Shown here: positions 51,614 to 61,040 of the stretch, one piece after another
How positions within the stretch are numbered: position 1 is the stretch's first letter
Layout: each line of letters starts with the position of its first letter
NCBI GenBank assembly: GCA_041916775.1
Contig: JAYRYZ010000015.1
Location: 1-64,000 of the forward strand
Length of the DNA: 64,000 nt
Direction: 5' to 3'
Source of the DNA: UBA2357 sp041916775
Lineage (GTDB): Bacteria; Pseudomonadota; Gammaproteobacteria; Burkholderiales; Rhodocyclaceae
Notes under the pieces: generated by a model
The model's input: the letters and a program-made list of their open reading frames with translations, nothing else
What the model was told of the DNA's origin: nothing
Databases searched by the model: none
Program-made: the position numbers and the translations under genes

Positions 51614-51973
51614 ATGGATGAACTTGACAAGGTCTTCGAGAGCGTCGCGGAGTACTTCGGGCTGCTTGCGGAGCCTACGCGGCTACGCATTCTGCATTGC
51701 CTGTGTCGTGGCGAGTTGTCGGTGAACGAGGTCGTGGAAGCCGCCGGGTTATCGCAGGCCAACACTTCGCGGCACCTGAACATGCTCTACCGCGCACGCA
51801 TCGTGGAGCGGCGACGCGAGGGGACTCAGATCATCTACAGGATCATCGATCCGAACTTCTCGGACCTTTGCAGAACCGTGTGCGTCACCATCGCGGCCCG
51901 CGGCGGCGATGCACCGCGTCAGGAGTCGATACGGCAGTTGGAACGGACATTGATCGGAGTAAGCCACAAGTAG
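51614..51973 (+). CDS. ArsR-family regulator, likely sulfur-responsive
   Basis: The product is 119 residues with a winged helix-turn-helix (LRILHCLCRGELSVNEVVEAAGLSQANTSRHLNML). Cysteines at 29, 31, 86 and 90 lie near the two positions used by BigR/SqrR and the ArsR-type SoxR to form a disulfide or polysulfide bridge when reactive sulfur is present. It is divergent from fccAB and directly precedes soxC, so it probably represses both sides. The metal-binding CxCxxC of arsenic sensors is not present. Confidence 0.85.
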   Translation: MDELDKVFESVAEYFGLLAEPTRLRILHCLCRGELSVNEVVEAAGLSQANTSRHLNMLYRARIVERRREGTQIIYRIIDPNFSDLCRTVCVTIAARGGDAPRQESIRQLERTLIGVSHK

Positions 51974-52025
51974 GGCTCAAGCCCGCAGCGAGTCGAAACA
52001 CCAAGCAGAAGAGGGGACAAACAGA

Positions 52026-53366
52026 ATGTCAAAAGATTTTGCCAGGCCCGGCAGGGTCAGGCCGGCTCCCGAGAACTTCCTGTCCGACGAGGACATTGCC
52101 GCGATCAACAAGGGCGGACGCAGGGACTTCCTGCGCAACGCCTTCCTCGCGGCAAGCGCCGCGATGGTGGCGCCTGCGGTCGCACGCGCACAATCAGCCG
52201 GCGACCCGGCGATTCTGGAACTGCCTCCCTGGTCGACCTCGCTCGGCATGCCGGTTGCAGCCAACCCCTATGGCATGCCTTCGAAGTACGAGCGTGGTCT
52301 GGTGCGCCGCGAAAGCCCCGGCTTGACCCGGGTGGGCGGATCGTCCGTGGCATTCACGCCCCTGCAAGGCCTGTTCGGCATCATCACGCCCTCCGGCCTG
52401 CACTTCGAGCGTCACCACCAAGGTTGGCACGACATCGATCCCTCGCGTCATCGCCTCATGGTCAATGGTCTGGTGAAGACGGCTGCGGTGTACACGATGG
52501 ACGACCTGATGCGCCTGCCGGCGGTGTCGCGCATCCACTTCATCGAGTGCGGCGCCAACACCGGCATGGAGTGGGGCAACGTCGCGGTGCCCACCGTGCA
52601 GTACTCGCACGGCATGATTTCCTGTTCCGAGTTTACGGGCGTGCCACTCAAGCTCATCCTCGACATGTGCAGCGCCGACTACAAGAAGGGTCGATTCATC
52701 CTGGCTGAAGGTGCGGACGGCTCATCGATGACCCGAACGATCCCGATGGAGATGGTCGAGTCGGGCGAGGTGCTGGTGGCCTATGGTATGAACGGCGAGA
52801 TGCTGCGCCCCGAGAACGGCTATCCCCTGCGCCTCGTGGTGCCGGGCGTCCAGGGTGTGAGTTGGGTCAAGTGGCTGCGGCGCATCGAGGTCGGCGATCA
52901 GCCCTGGGCCACCAAGGACGAGGCCGTCCATTACATCGACCTCATGCCCGACGGTCAGCACCGCCAATACACCTCCATTCAGGAGGTCAAGTCGGTCATC
53001 ACCAGCCCTTCCGGCGGTCAGATCCTGCTCGACAAGGGCTTTCACAACATCACCGGCATGGCTTGGTCCGGCCGGGGCAAGGTCACGCGCGTCGACATCT
53101 CCACCGATGGCGGCATCAACTGGCGCGAGGCGCGGCTCGAAACGCCGGTTCTGTCGAAGGCGATCACGCGCTTCAACCTCGATTGGGTCTGGGACGGCAA
53201 GCCGGCAATCCTGCAATCGCGCGCCACCGACGACACCGGCCATGTCCAGGCGAGCTACGGCCAACTGCGGGCCGTGCGTGGCACCAAGTCCATCTACCAC
53301 AACAACGCCATCCAGTCCTGGAAGGTGATCGAATCCGGAGAGGTGAGCAATGTCCAGGTTCTCTAA
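52026..53366 (+). CDS. soxC: Sulfane dehydrogenase, molybdopterin subunit
   Basis: The product is 446 residues of the sulfite oxidase family. A twin-arginine signal (GRRDFLRNAFLAAS) is preceded by a long n-region. The molybdenum-ligand cysteine lies in HFIECGANTGMEWG. The C-terminal dimerisation domain shows HNITGMAWSGRGKVTRVDIS. With SoxD it oxidises the cysteine-bound sulfane sulfur on SoxY, which allows full thiosulfate oxidation without sulfur globules. It overlaps soxD by 17 nt. Confidence 0.95.
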   Translation: MSKDFARPGRVRPAPENFLSDEDIAAINKGGRRDFLRNAFLAASAAMVAPAVARAQSAGDPAILELPPWSTSLGMPVAANPYGMPSKYERGLVRRESPGLTRVGGSSVAFTPLQGLFGIITPSGLHFERHHQGWHDIDPSRHRLMVNGLVKTAAVYTMDDLMRLPAVSRIHFIECGANTGMEWGNVAVPTVQYSHGMISCSEFTGVPLKLILDMCSADYKKGRFILAEGADGSSMTRTIPMEMVESGEVLVAYGMNGEMLRPENGYPLRLVVPGVQGVSWVKWLRRIEVGDQPWATKDEAVHYIDLMPDGQHRQYTSIQEVKSVITSPSGGQILLDKGFHNITGMAWSGRGKVTRVDISTDGGINWREARLETPVLSKAITRFNLDWVWDGKPAILQSRATDDTGHVQASYGQLRAVRGTKSIYHNNAIQSWKVIESGEVSNVQVL

Positions 53367-54414
53367 GGCGCTGATCACTACATTGCTGATCGGCGCGTCC
53401 GGTCCGGCGCTCTCCTTCGAAGCCTACCCAGGCTTGGGGAGACCCGCGATGCCAGCCGAGGTCAAGGCCTGGGACATCGATGTGCGGCCCGACTTCACCG
53501 GCCTGCCGAAGGGGTCCGGGAACGTCGACGACGGCATGACGCTGTGGGAGGCGAAGTGCGCCTCGTGTCACGGCGTGTTCGGCGAGTCGAACGAGGTATT
53601 CACCCCATTGGTGGGCGGTACCCGCGCAAGCGACATCGAAACGGGCCGTGTTGCTGCACTGGTGGACAACTCCTTTCCGCAGCGCTCGACCTTCATGAAG
53701 GTCGCAACCGTATCGACGCTCTTCGACTACATCAAGCGTGCCATGCCCTGGACCGAGCCGAAGTCGCTTTCGGACGACGAGGTGTACGCCCTGCTCGCCT
53801 ATCTGCTCAACCTCGCCGAAGTCGTGCCGGCCGACTTCGTGTTGAGCGACCAGAACATCGCCGAGGTACAGACGCGCATGCCCAACCGTAACGGCATGAC
53901 GACCGACCACGGCATGTGGCCGGGCGCATCTGCGGCAAAGGGCGGCATCGGCAATGGCGGCAAGCCGGACGTGCAGGGCGACGCGTGCATGACGAATTGC
54001 AAGAAGGAGGTCGTCATTGCATCGGCACTGCCGGACTATGCCCAGGATGCGCATGGCAACCTGGCGGAACAGAACCGCCCGGTTGGCCCGGTACGCGGCG
54101 TGGCGACCGGTGCGCAGCCCGAGGCCGGGGCGACAGCACCGAACCCCGAGGCAGCCGAAGTTGTGGCCCTGGCCACTGCGAAGGGCTGCATGGCCTGCCA
54201 TGGCCTGAGCAACAAGATCCTCGGCCCGGGCTACAACGAGGTACACGCCAAGTACAAGGACCGCGCAGACGCCGAGGCTTACCTCGTCGGCAAGGTGAAA
54301 TCGGGCGGACAAGGCGTGTGGGGCGCGACGCCGATGCCGCCGCAAGGGCATCTCTCGGATGAGGAAGTGCAACGCATCGTCCGCTGGGTGTTGTCGGGCG
54401 CGAAAGCGCAATGA
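53350..54414 (+). CDS. soxD: Sulfane dehydrogenase, diheme cytochrome subunit
   Basis: The product is 354 residues with a signal peptide (ALITTLLIGASGPALS). Two heme sites are seen, CASCH in the N-terminal half and CMACH near the C-terminus. A CMTNC motif occurs between them. It accepts electrons from SoxC and gives them to a periplasmic cytochrome. Its length is close to Paracoccus SoxD. Confidence 0.93.
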   Translation: MSRFSKALITTLLIGASGPALSFEAYPGLGRPAMPAEVKAWDIDVRPDFTGLPKGSGNVDDGMTLWEAKCASCHGVFGESNEVFTPLVGGTRASDIETGRVAALVDNSFPQRSTFMKVATVSTLFDYIKRAMPWTEPKSLSDDEVYALLAYLLNLAEVVPADFVLSDQNIAEVQTRMPNRNGMTTDHGMWPGASAAKGGIGNGGKPDVQGDACMTNCKKEVVIASALPDYAQDAHGNLAEQNRPVGPVRGVATGAQPEAGATAPNPEAAEVVALATAKGCMACHGLSNKILGPGYNEVHAKYKDRADAEAYLVGKVKSGGQGVWGATPMPPQGHLSDEEVQRIVRWVLSGAKAQ

Positions 54415-54454
54415 ATGGCAGAACTGAAGCACGAAAACGTAGAGGAGAGACAGG

Positions 54455-54922
54455 ATGAACGGGAAACGCAGGGATGTACTGAAGGCGATCAGCGGCGCAG
54501 GAATCTTCGGTGCGCTGATTTCGGCCGGGATCGTCACACCGGCCATGGTGTATGCCGCCGACGAGCGCAAGGTCTTCGCCGCCAAGACGCTGGAAGAGGC
54601 CTTCGCTGCACTCGGCGCCGGCAAGCCGGCCGAGAGCGCCGACATCGCGATCACCGCCCCGGACATTGCCGAAAACGGTGCCGTCGTACCCGTTGGGGTC
54701 GCGAGCAGCATCCCCAACACGGAGATGGTGGCGATCATGGTCGAGAAGAACCCCAACATGGTGGCGGCGTCCTTCACCTTCGGCGCAGGTGCGATGCCGG
54801 ATGTGCAGACGCGCATCAAGATGGGCCAGACCTCGGATGTGCTTGCAGTCGTGAAGGCAGACGGCAAGTTCCACATGGCGAGAAAAGAGGTCAAGGTCAC
54901 CCTCGGCGGCTGCGGCGGCTGA
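54455..54922 (+). CDS. soxY: Sulfur-carrier protein SoxY
   Basis: The product is 155 residues. A twin-arginine-like signal (KRRDVLKAISGAGIFG) is followed by the immunoglobulin-like domain and the diagnostic C-terminal GGCGG, whose cysteine carries the sulfur intermediate. It works as a heterodimer with SoxZ, encoded 28 nt downstream. Confidence 0.97.
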   Translation: MNGKRRDVLKAISGAGIFGALISAGIVTPAMVYAADERKVFAAKTLEEAFAALGAGKPAESADIAITAPDIAENGAVVPVGVASSIPNTEMVAIMVEKNPNMVAASFTFGAGAMPDVQTRIKMGQTSDVLAVVKADGKFHMARKEVKVTLGGCGG

Positions 54923-54950
54923 ACCACAATCGATCACAGGAGAAACCAAC

Positions 54951-55262
54951 ATGGCAGGTCCAATGCGTATTCGTGCCGCTGAAAAGGATGGCATCGTCGA
55001 AGTCAGGGTACTGATGTCCCACCCCATGGAAACCGGACAGCGCAAGGATTCGTCCGGCAACATCATCCCGGCGCACCACATCTCGGAACTCACCGCCAAG
55101 CACAACGACAAGGTTGTGCTCAGCGCGGAGATGAGCGGCTCGGTTTCCACCAACCCTTACCTCGCGTTCAAGTTCAAGGGCGGCGCCAAGGGCGACAAGG
55201 TGAGCGTGAGCTGGGTCGACAACAAGGGCGAGAGCCGAACCGACGAAGTCCAGATTTCCTGA
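54951..55262 (+). CDS. soxZ: Sulfur-carrier partner SoxZ
   Basis: The product is 103 residues without a signal peptide, as usual; it is exported with SoxY. Family motifs include VEVRVLMSHPMETGQRKD and VSWVDNKGES. Confidence 0.96.
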   Translation: MAGPMRIRAAEKDGIVEVRVLMSHPMETGQRKDSSGNIIPAHHISELTAKHNDKVVLSAEMSGSVSTNPYLAFKFKGGAKGDKVSVSWVDNKGESRTDEVQIS

Positions 55263-55402
55263 GCGCCTTTGACGAAGCCTTGGCGAGCCGTGTGCAGGGG
55301 TCGAGCAAACCACAGGTCTGTGGATATTCACGACGCGAGCGCACAACACGGCGATTGGATCACGCAGCCGATTCATTCACACGCTGCGACCCGCGGAGAT
55401 TC

Positions 55403-55487
55403 CGTGCCCGGTAGGGCACGCGCGGATCGACCCGGAACTTCTGGAGCAGGGGCAGGCACCGGCGTTCGCCGAGCCTGTCGGCAGGCT
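55403..55487 (+). other. Hairpins in the soxZ-soxA spacer
   Basis: CGTGCCC-GGTA-GGGCACG (55,403-55,420) is a perfect 7-bp stem-loop. A second one, AGCCTG-TCGG-CAGGCT (55,472-55,487), can be replaced by an alternative stem CGGCAG/CTGCCG that uses part of the same sequence and ends near 55,503. No T-tract follows, so RNA processing or stability control between soxYZ and soxAXB is more likely than termination. No gene lies in this 254-nt spacer. Confidence 0.5.
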
Positions 55488-55516
55488 TGAATTAGGCTGC
55501 CGCACGAGGAGAGACA

Positions 55517-56314
55517 ATGAGACGAAAACTGATGACGATGGCGCTCGGCGCGACCATCGCAGGTATGGCATCAACCGCACTGGCCGAGGAATTGAACTTC
55601 GACGAGTATCGTCAGATGCTCGCCGACGGAAACCCGGCCGAACTATACGAGATGGAAGGCGAGGAGCTCTGGACGACTGCGCGCGGCCCCAGGAATGCGA
55701 GTCTCGAGCAGTGCGACCTGGGTCTGGGCGCGGGTGTCGTGGATGGCGCTGCAGCGCGGCTGCCTCGCTACTTCGAGGACACCGGCCGCGTTCAGGATCT
55801 CGAGTCGCGGCTGATGCACTGCATGGAAACACTGCAGGGCATTCCCTCGGCCGAGCTCGTCAAGGGCAAGTTCGGCAAGGGTGAGCGCGCCAAGATGGCC
55901 GCTCTGGTTGCGTACGTGGTGACCCGATCGCAGGGCAAACCGATCGAGGTCGACCTTTCCCACCCCAAGGTCAAGGAGATGTACGCGCTCGGCGAGCAGG
56001 CTTTCCACTATCGTGTCGGCGCGATGGATTTCTCGTGCGCGAGCTGTCACGGCGAGGACGGCAAGCGTATCCGGGCCACGTCCCTGCCGAACATCACCAC
56101 GGCCAAGGGCGCCGCGGAGGGCTGGGGCTCATGGCCGGCCTACCGGGTGTCGAACTCCCAGTTCTGGACCATGCAGCACCGCCTGTGGGACTGCTTCCGC
56201 CAGCAACGCACGGCCGAACCCATCTACGGCTCCGACGTCACGATTGCGTTGTCGACCTTCATGGCCGGCAAGGGTAACGGCGGGCCGATCGTGTGGCCGG
56301 GCGTGAAGCGCTGA
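55517..56314 (+). CDS. soxA: Sulfur oxidation c-type cytochrome SoxA
   Basis: The product is 265 residues with a signal peptide (MALGATIAGMASTALAEE). Only one CxxCH (CASCH) is present, in the C-terminal domain. The N-terminal domain keeps two cysteines (EQCDLG, LMHCME) in place of the second heme seen in some SoxA. The conserved cysteine heme ligand is in WDCFRQQR. It couples thiosulfate to the SoxY cysteine together with SoxX. GGAGAGAC precedes the ATG. Confidence 0.95.
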   Translation: MRRKLMTMALGATIAGMASTALAEELNFDEYRQMLADGNPAELYEMEGEELWTTARGPRNASLEQCDLGLGAGVVDGAAARLPRYFEDTGRVQDLESRLMHCMETLQGIPSAELVKGKFGKGERAKMAALVAYVVTRSQGKPIEVDLSHPKVKEMYALGEQAFHYRVGAMDFSCASCHGEDGKRIRATSLPNITTAKGAAEGWGSWPAYRVSNSQFWTMQHRLWDCFRQQRTAEPIYGSDVTIALSTFMAGKGNGGPIVWPGVKR

Positions 56315-56326
56315 CGAGGAGAAACC

Positions 56327-56926
56327 ATGAGAAAGACGATACTTGCGCCGATGGCGCTGTTTGCCTCGTTCGCGTTCGCCGCCGACCCAGCGACGCCGGT
56401 CGAGGTCATGATGAAGAGTTCCTTCCAGGCAAATGGAATCGCCTCACTGGATCGCCAGGTTCAGGACGAGATCCAGAAGGCCTGTTCAAGCGCCACCCTG
56501 CCCGATGCGCAGACCATGCAGCGGCTCGAAGCGGCCGAGATGAAGACCATCCAATGGCCGGCCAACGGTGACTACTACCAGGGCGGTGATTGGCGCGAGG
56601 GCCAGAAGATTGCGCTCAGCGGACGCGGCCTGACCTGGACCGACACGGCCGACACGGTGAACGGGGGTGGCTGCTACAACTGCCATGGCCTGGACCCGGC
56701 GAACGAGTCCTACGGCACCATCGGGCCGGTGCTGCACGGCTATGGCAAGCTGCGCGGCACCACCGAGGAGACCCTCAGGTACACCTGGGGCAAGCTCTGG
56801 AACGCCAAGGCCTACAACGCCTGCAGCACCATGCCACGCAACGGCTTCGGCGGCATCCTGAGCGAGCAACAGATCAGGCATGTGATGGCCTACCTGTTCG
56901 ACCCCGCCTCACCCGTCAATAAGTAA
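56327..56926 (+). CDS. soxX: Sulfur oxidation c-type cytochrome SoxX
   Basis: The product is 199 residues with a signal peptide (MALFASFAFAADP) and one heme site CYNCH. The extra N-terminal helix segment (about 25-90) places it among the longer SoxX. The axial methionine region is STMPRNGFGGILSEQQI. It forms the SoxAX complex with the product of the gene 12 nt upstream. Confidence 0.94.
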   Translation: MRKTILAPMALFASFAFAADPATPVEVMMKSSFQANGIASLDRQVQDEIQKACSSATLPDAQTMQRLEAAEMKTIQWPANGDYYQGGDWREGQKIALSGRGLTWTDTADTVNGGGCYNCHGLDPANESYGTIGPVLHGYGKLRGTTEETLRYTWGKLWNAKAYNACSTMPRNGFGGILSEQQIRHVMAYLFDPASPVNK

Positions 56927-57015
56927 GCAGACAAGCTGTGCGCCGGCTTCGCGGGACTTTCGACGCCGGCGCGCAGGCTTCGTGCCTCAACCCAATCCAC
57001 GCACAAGGCTCTCCC

Positions 57016-58737
57016 ATGTCGATGAACCGTCGTGAGTTCCTGCAGATCCTCGCAATCGCCGCGGCCGGCGGAATGTCGCTGCACAGCGATCAGGCACGTG
57101 CTGCCAAGGCAGCCGAAGCCCTATACGATCACCCCCGCTTCGGCAACGTGAGCCTGCTGCACATGACCGACTGCCACGCCCAGCTCCTGCCGATCCATTT
57201 CCGCGAGCCCAACGTCAATCTCGGCGTCGGTGCGATGTCCGGCGCTCCGCCCCATCTGGTGGGCGAACAGCTGCTGCGCCACTTCGGCATCGCCCCGGGC
57301 AGCCTCGAAGCACACGCCTTCACCTTCATCGACTTCGTCGAGGCCGCGCGCACCTACGGCAAGGTGGGTGGCTTCGCACACCTGCGCACGCTGGTCAGGC
57401 GCATGAAGGAAAGCCGCCCCGGTGCCCTGCTGCTGGATGGCGGCGACACCTGGCAGGGCTCGGGCACTGCGATGTGGACCAACGCGCAGGACATGGTGGA
57501 CGCCTGCAAGCTGCTCGGTGTGGACGTCATGACACTCCACTGGGAGAGCACCTATGGTGCCGAGCGGGTCAAGGAAGTCGAGGAGAAGGATTTCGCCGGC
57601 CATATCGACATCGTCGCCCAGAACGTGCGCACCACCGACTTCGAAGACCCGGTGTTCAAACCCTACGTGATCCGGAACATCAACGGCGTGCCGGTCGCGA
57701 TCGTGGGTCAGGCCTTCCCCTATACCCCGATCGCGAACCCGCGCTGGCAGACGCCGGACTGGACCTTCGGCATCCGCGACGAGGAGATGCAGCAAGCGGT
57801 GAATGCCGCGCGAGCTGCAGGCGCACAGGTCGTCGTGGTGCTGTCTCACAACGGCATGGACGTCGACCTCAAGATGGCTTCGCGCGTCACCGGTATCGAC
57901 GCAATCTTCGGCGGGCACACCCACGATGGCGTCCCCGCGCCGATCGTGGTGAGCAACGCCGGCGGCAAGACACTCGTGACCAACGCCGGCTCCAATGGCA
58001 AGTTCCTGGGCGTGATGGACTTCGAGGTCAAGGATGGCAAGGTCGCGGACTTCCGCTACAAGTTGCTGCCGGTGTTCTCCAATCTGCTCCCGGCCGACGC
58101 GGAGATGGCGAGCTTCATCGAGAAGGTCCGCGCCCCGTTCATCGAGAAGCTCGGCGAAAAGCTTGCCGTCACGGAAGGTCTGCTCTACCGACGCGGCAAC
58201 TTCAACGGCTCATGGGACCAGCTCCTCGTCGACGCACTCATGTCGGAGCTGGATGCGGAGATCGCCTTCTCGCCCGGCTTCCGCTGGGGGACCTCGTTGC
58301 TGCCGGGCGACACGATCACGATGGAGCACCTGCTCGACCAGACCGCGATCACCTACCCGTGGACCACGGTCACCAACATGAGCGGTGAGATGATCAAGAC
58401 CATCCTGGAAGACGTCTGCGACAACCTCTTCAATCCCGACCCCTACTACCAGCAAGGCGGCGACATGGTGCGCGTCGGCGGAATGCAATACACCTGCGAC
58501 CCGGCTGCCGGCATGGGCCAGCGGATCAGCAACATGATGCTCGCAGGCAAGCCGATGGACCCGACCAAGACCTACAAGGTCGCCGGCTGGGCGCCGGTTT
58601 CCGAGGAGGCGCGCAACTCCGGGGCGCCGGTCTGGGAGGTGGTCGCTCGCCATCTGCGCGACCAGAAGGTGGTCACCCAGCGCGCGCCCAACATGCCTGT
58701 CCTGAAGGGACTTTCCGGCAACCCCGGGCTTGCATGA
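57016..58737 (+). CDS. soxB: Thiosulfohydrolase SoxB
   Basis: The product is 573 residues. The twin-arginine signal is NRREFLQILAIAAAGG. It is a dimanganese 5'-nucleotidase-type enzyme: HMTDCHAQLLP, DGGDTWQGSG, SHNGMDVD and FGGHTHDG supply the metal ligands. It releases sulfate from sulfonated SoxY. The first of two nearby ATGs is taken (AAGG upstream). Confidence 0.96.
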   Translation: MSMNRREFLQILAIAAAGGMSLHSDQARAAKAAEALYDHPRFGNVSLLHMTDCHAQLLPIHFREPNVNLGVGAMSGAPPHLVGEQLLRHFGIAPGSLEAHAFTFIDFVEAARTYGKVGGFAHLRTLVRRMKESRPGALLLDGGDTWQGSGTAMWTNAQDMVDACKLLGVDVMTLHWESTYGAERVKEVEEKDFAGHIDIVAQNVRTTDFEDPVFKPYVIRNINGVPVAIVGQAFPYTPIANPRWQTPDWTFGIRDEEMQQAVNAARAAGAQVVVVLSHNGMDVDLKMASRVTGIDAIFGGHTHDGVPAPIVVSNAGGKTLVTNAGSNGKFLGVMDFEVKDGKVADFRYKLLPVFSNLLPADAEMASFIEKVRAPFIEKLGEKLAVTEGLLYRRGNFNGSWDQLLVDALMSELDAEIAFSPGFRWGTSLLPGDTITMEHLLDQTAITYPWTTVTNMSGEMIKTILEDVCDNLFNPDPYYQQGGDMVRVGGMQYTCDPAAGMGQRISNMMLAGKPMDPTKTYKVAGWAPVSEEARNSGAPVWEVVARHLRDQKVVTQRAPNMPVLKGLSGNPGLA

Positions 58738-58759
58738 AGAACGCCAGGAGGGATCCACC

Positions 58760-59791
58760 ATGAGCCAGATCCATGCAGCACATCGGCGCCGCCAGTTCCT
58801 CAAGCTGGGATTCGGCGCGGGGGCGAGCCTCGGACTCGCGTCTGCCTTTCCGCAGCTCGCCGCGTTCGCCGCGGAGCTGGAAGACTTCGTCAAGGGGCCG
58901 CCTGTCCCCGACATCGCGCCCCAGCGCCTGTCCGAACATGTTTGGATGATCTACGCGAAGGACGGTTTTCCGACACCGGAGAACCAGGGCATGATGAGCA
59001 ACATCACCTTCGTGATCACCAAGGCGGGTGTGGTGTTCCTCGACCCGGGCGGATCGGTGCAGATCGGCGAGATGGCGCTGCGCCAGCTGCGCACGCTGAC
59101 CGACAAGCCCGTGGTCGCGGTGTTCAACTCGCACTATCACGGCGATCACTGGCTGGCCAACCACGCGCTCGTCGAGGCCTACGGCGCCGACCTCCCCATC
59201 TACGCCCATCCGGTCTCCAGACAGCAGATGGAGGGTGTGGCGGGCAGCATGTGGAAGGGGCTGCTCGAGCGCTGGACCAACCAGGCAACGGCGGGAACCC
59301 GGATCGTCCCGCCCAACCGTACGGCTGAACACGGTGCCGAGTTCAGCTTCGGCGACGTCACCCTGCGGGTGCACCACTACGGCACCGCGCACACACCGGG
59401 CGACATCTGCGTGCAGGTCGTCGAGGACAGACTCACCCATGTCGGCGACGTCGCAATGGATCGCCGCATCGCCAACATGGACGACGGCTCGTATGCCGGC
59501 ACGCTGCAGTTCATCGACGCACTCGAGCGCAACGCTGCCTCCTCGATCTGGGTGCCGGGCCACGGAAAGCCGGGCGACCAGGTGCTGCAGTGGAACAAGG
59601 CGTTGTTCGAAGGCATTTACGAAACCTGCCTTGCCGCAGTCGAGGAAGGCGCAGGCATGGACGTCGCGCGCGAGCGCGTGCTCAAGGACCCGCGCGTCGC
59701 GAGCCGTGCCGCGGAGACGCTCGGCTTCGAGAGCAATATCGGCAAATATGTGAGCATCGCCTATCTGGAGGCCGAGGCGGCAGCGTTTTGA
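58760..59791 (+). CDS. Metallo-beta-lactamase-fold protein of the sox cluster (SoxH-like)
   Basis: The product is 343 residues from the ATG at 58,760 after GGAGGGA. A twin-arginine signal (HRRRQFLKLGFGAGA) predicts periplasmic export. The metal motif is HYHGDHWLAN, with later ligands at GTAHTPGD, VGDVAMD and VPGHGKPG. SoxH-like proteins occur at the end of many sox clusters; their reaction is unproven. A thiol- or sulfur-ester hydrolase is plausible. Confidence 0.85.
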   Translation: MSQIHAAHRRRQFLKLGFGAGASLGLASAFPQLAAFAAELEDFVKGPPVPDIAPQRLSEHVWMIYAKDGFPTPENQGMMSNITFVITKAGVVFLDPGGSVQIGEMALRQLRTLTDKPVVAVFNSHYHGDHWLANHALVEAYGADLPIYAHPVSRQQMEGVAGSMWKGLLERWTNQATAGTRIVPPNRTAEHGAEFSFGDVTLRVHHYGTAHTPGDICVQVVEDRLTHVGDVAMDRRIANMDDGSYAGTLQFIDALERNAASSIWVPGHGKPGDQVLQWNKALFEGIYETCLAAVEEGAGMDVARERVLKDPRVASRAAETLGFESNIGKYVSIAYLEAEAAAF

Positions 59792-59941
59792 CCTCCCTGC
59801 ACGACGCCGAGCGCGCGGCGGCGGGGCTACCCCGGGTCGGCGTTCCGAGTAAAATCGCGGCAACAACAAAGGGTTCGCGTCGTGAACCTGGCCGCACGCT
59901 CCAGACGGAATGCGCGGCAACAGCGCACAAGGGATGCAGGC

Positions 59942-61030
59942 ATGCCGGATTTGATCGCGATCATGGACAGGATCGGCGAGGACACAACCCTCGCGCTCGG
60001 CGGCCTCTTGATCGGTGCGCTGTTCGGGGTCCTCGCGCAACGCTCACGCTTCTGCCTGCGCGCGGCGGTCATCGAGGTGGCGCAAGGGCAGCTCGGCCCC
60101 AAGCTTGCGGTCTGGCTGCTCGCCTTCTCCGGCGCCATCATCGTGACCCAGATCCTGCAACTTTCGGGACAGTTCGACACCGCCAACGTCCGGCAACTGT
60201 CCAGCCAGGGCAGTCTCTCGGGCGCGCTCATTGGGGGCATCCTGTTCGGTATCGGCATGATCCTCGCACGCGGCTGCTCCAGCCGCCTGCTGGTGCTGGC
60301 CGCCAACGGCAACCTGCGTGCGCTGCTCTCCGGGCTCGTGTTCGCAATGGTCGCGCAAGCCTCGATGAGCGGCATCCTCAGCCCTTTCCGAGAAGCGGTC
60401 AGTGCGTGGTGGACGATAGACGGCGGCAGCGCGCGTGACCTCCTCTCGCTCAGCGGCATCGGTCATGGCGGTGGGCTGCTGTTCGGCCTGGTCTGGCTCG
60501 CGGCCGCGGTCCATTTCGGCCTGCGCCATCGGATCAGCGCCTGGGGCTGGTTCGGCGGAGTCGGTGCCGGCGCCGTGGTTGCGCTGGCATGGTGGTTCAC
60601 CTTCACAATGTCATCCAGAACCTTCGACCCCTCGCCGATCAAGAGTCTCTCATTCACTTCGCCGTCGGCCGACGTGCTGATGCTCGTGCTCTCGCCGCCG
60701 GGACAAGCACTGAACTTCGACCTGGGCATGGTGCCGGGGGTGTTCCTGGGCTCCTTCATCGCCGCCCTGCTCGCGCGGGAGCTCAAGCTCGAGGGCTTCC
60801 AGGGCGCGTACTCGATGCCACGCTATATCATCGGCGCGGTGCTCATGGGCTTCGGTGGCGTGCTCGCGGGCGGCTGCGCCGTGGGTGCGGGCGTATCGGG
60901 CGCGGCGGTATTCGCACTCACCGCCTGGATCGCGCTCGCCGGCATGTGGCTTGGCGCGAGCCTTACCGACCGCCTCGTCGACGGCCAGACCAACAGCATG
61001 GCGCAGCAACCCCTCGCACAACGCCCCTGA
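59942..61030 (+). CDS. YeeE/YedE-family sulfur-compound transporter (SoxT-like)
   Basis: The product is 362 residues, strongly hydrophobic, with about nine to ten membrane segments. The conserved cysteines of the thiosulfate-transporter family are in place: SRFCLRAA, ARGCSSRL and GGCAVGAGVSG. It probably takes up thiosulfate or a related sulfur species. A GTG 60 nt upstream would add a basic N-terminal extension and is less likely. Confidence 0.87.
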   Translation: MPDLIAIMDRIGEDTTLALGGLLIGALFGVLAQRSRFCLRAAVIEVAQGQLGPKLAVWLLAFSGAIIVTQILQLSGQFDTANVRQLSSQGSLSGALIGGILFGIGMILARGCSSRLLVLAANGNLRALLSGLVFAMVAQASMSGILSPFREAVSAWWTIDGGSARDLLSLSGIGHGGGLLFGLVWLAAAVHFGLRHRISAWGWFGGVGAGAVVALAWWFTFTMSSRTFDPSPIKSLSFTSPSADVLMLVLSPPGQALNFDLGMVPGVFLGSFIAALLARELKLEGFQGAYSMPRYIIGAVLMGFGGVLAGGCAVGAGVSGAAVFALTAWIALAGMWLGASLTDRLVDGQTNSMAQQPLAQRP

Positions 61031-61040
61031 GTCCAGCACC

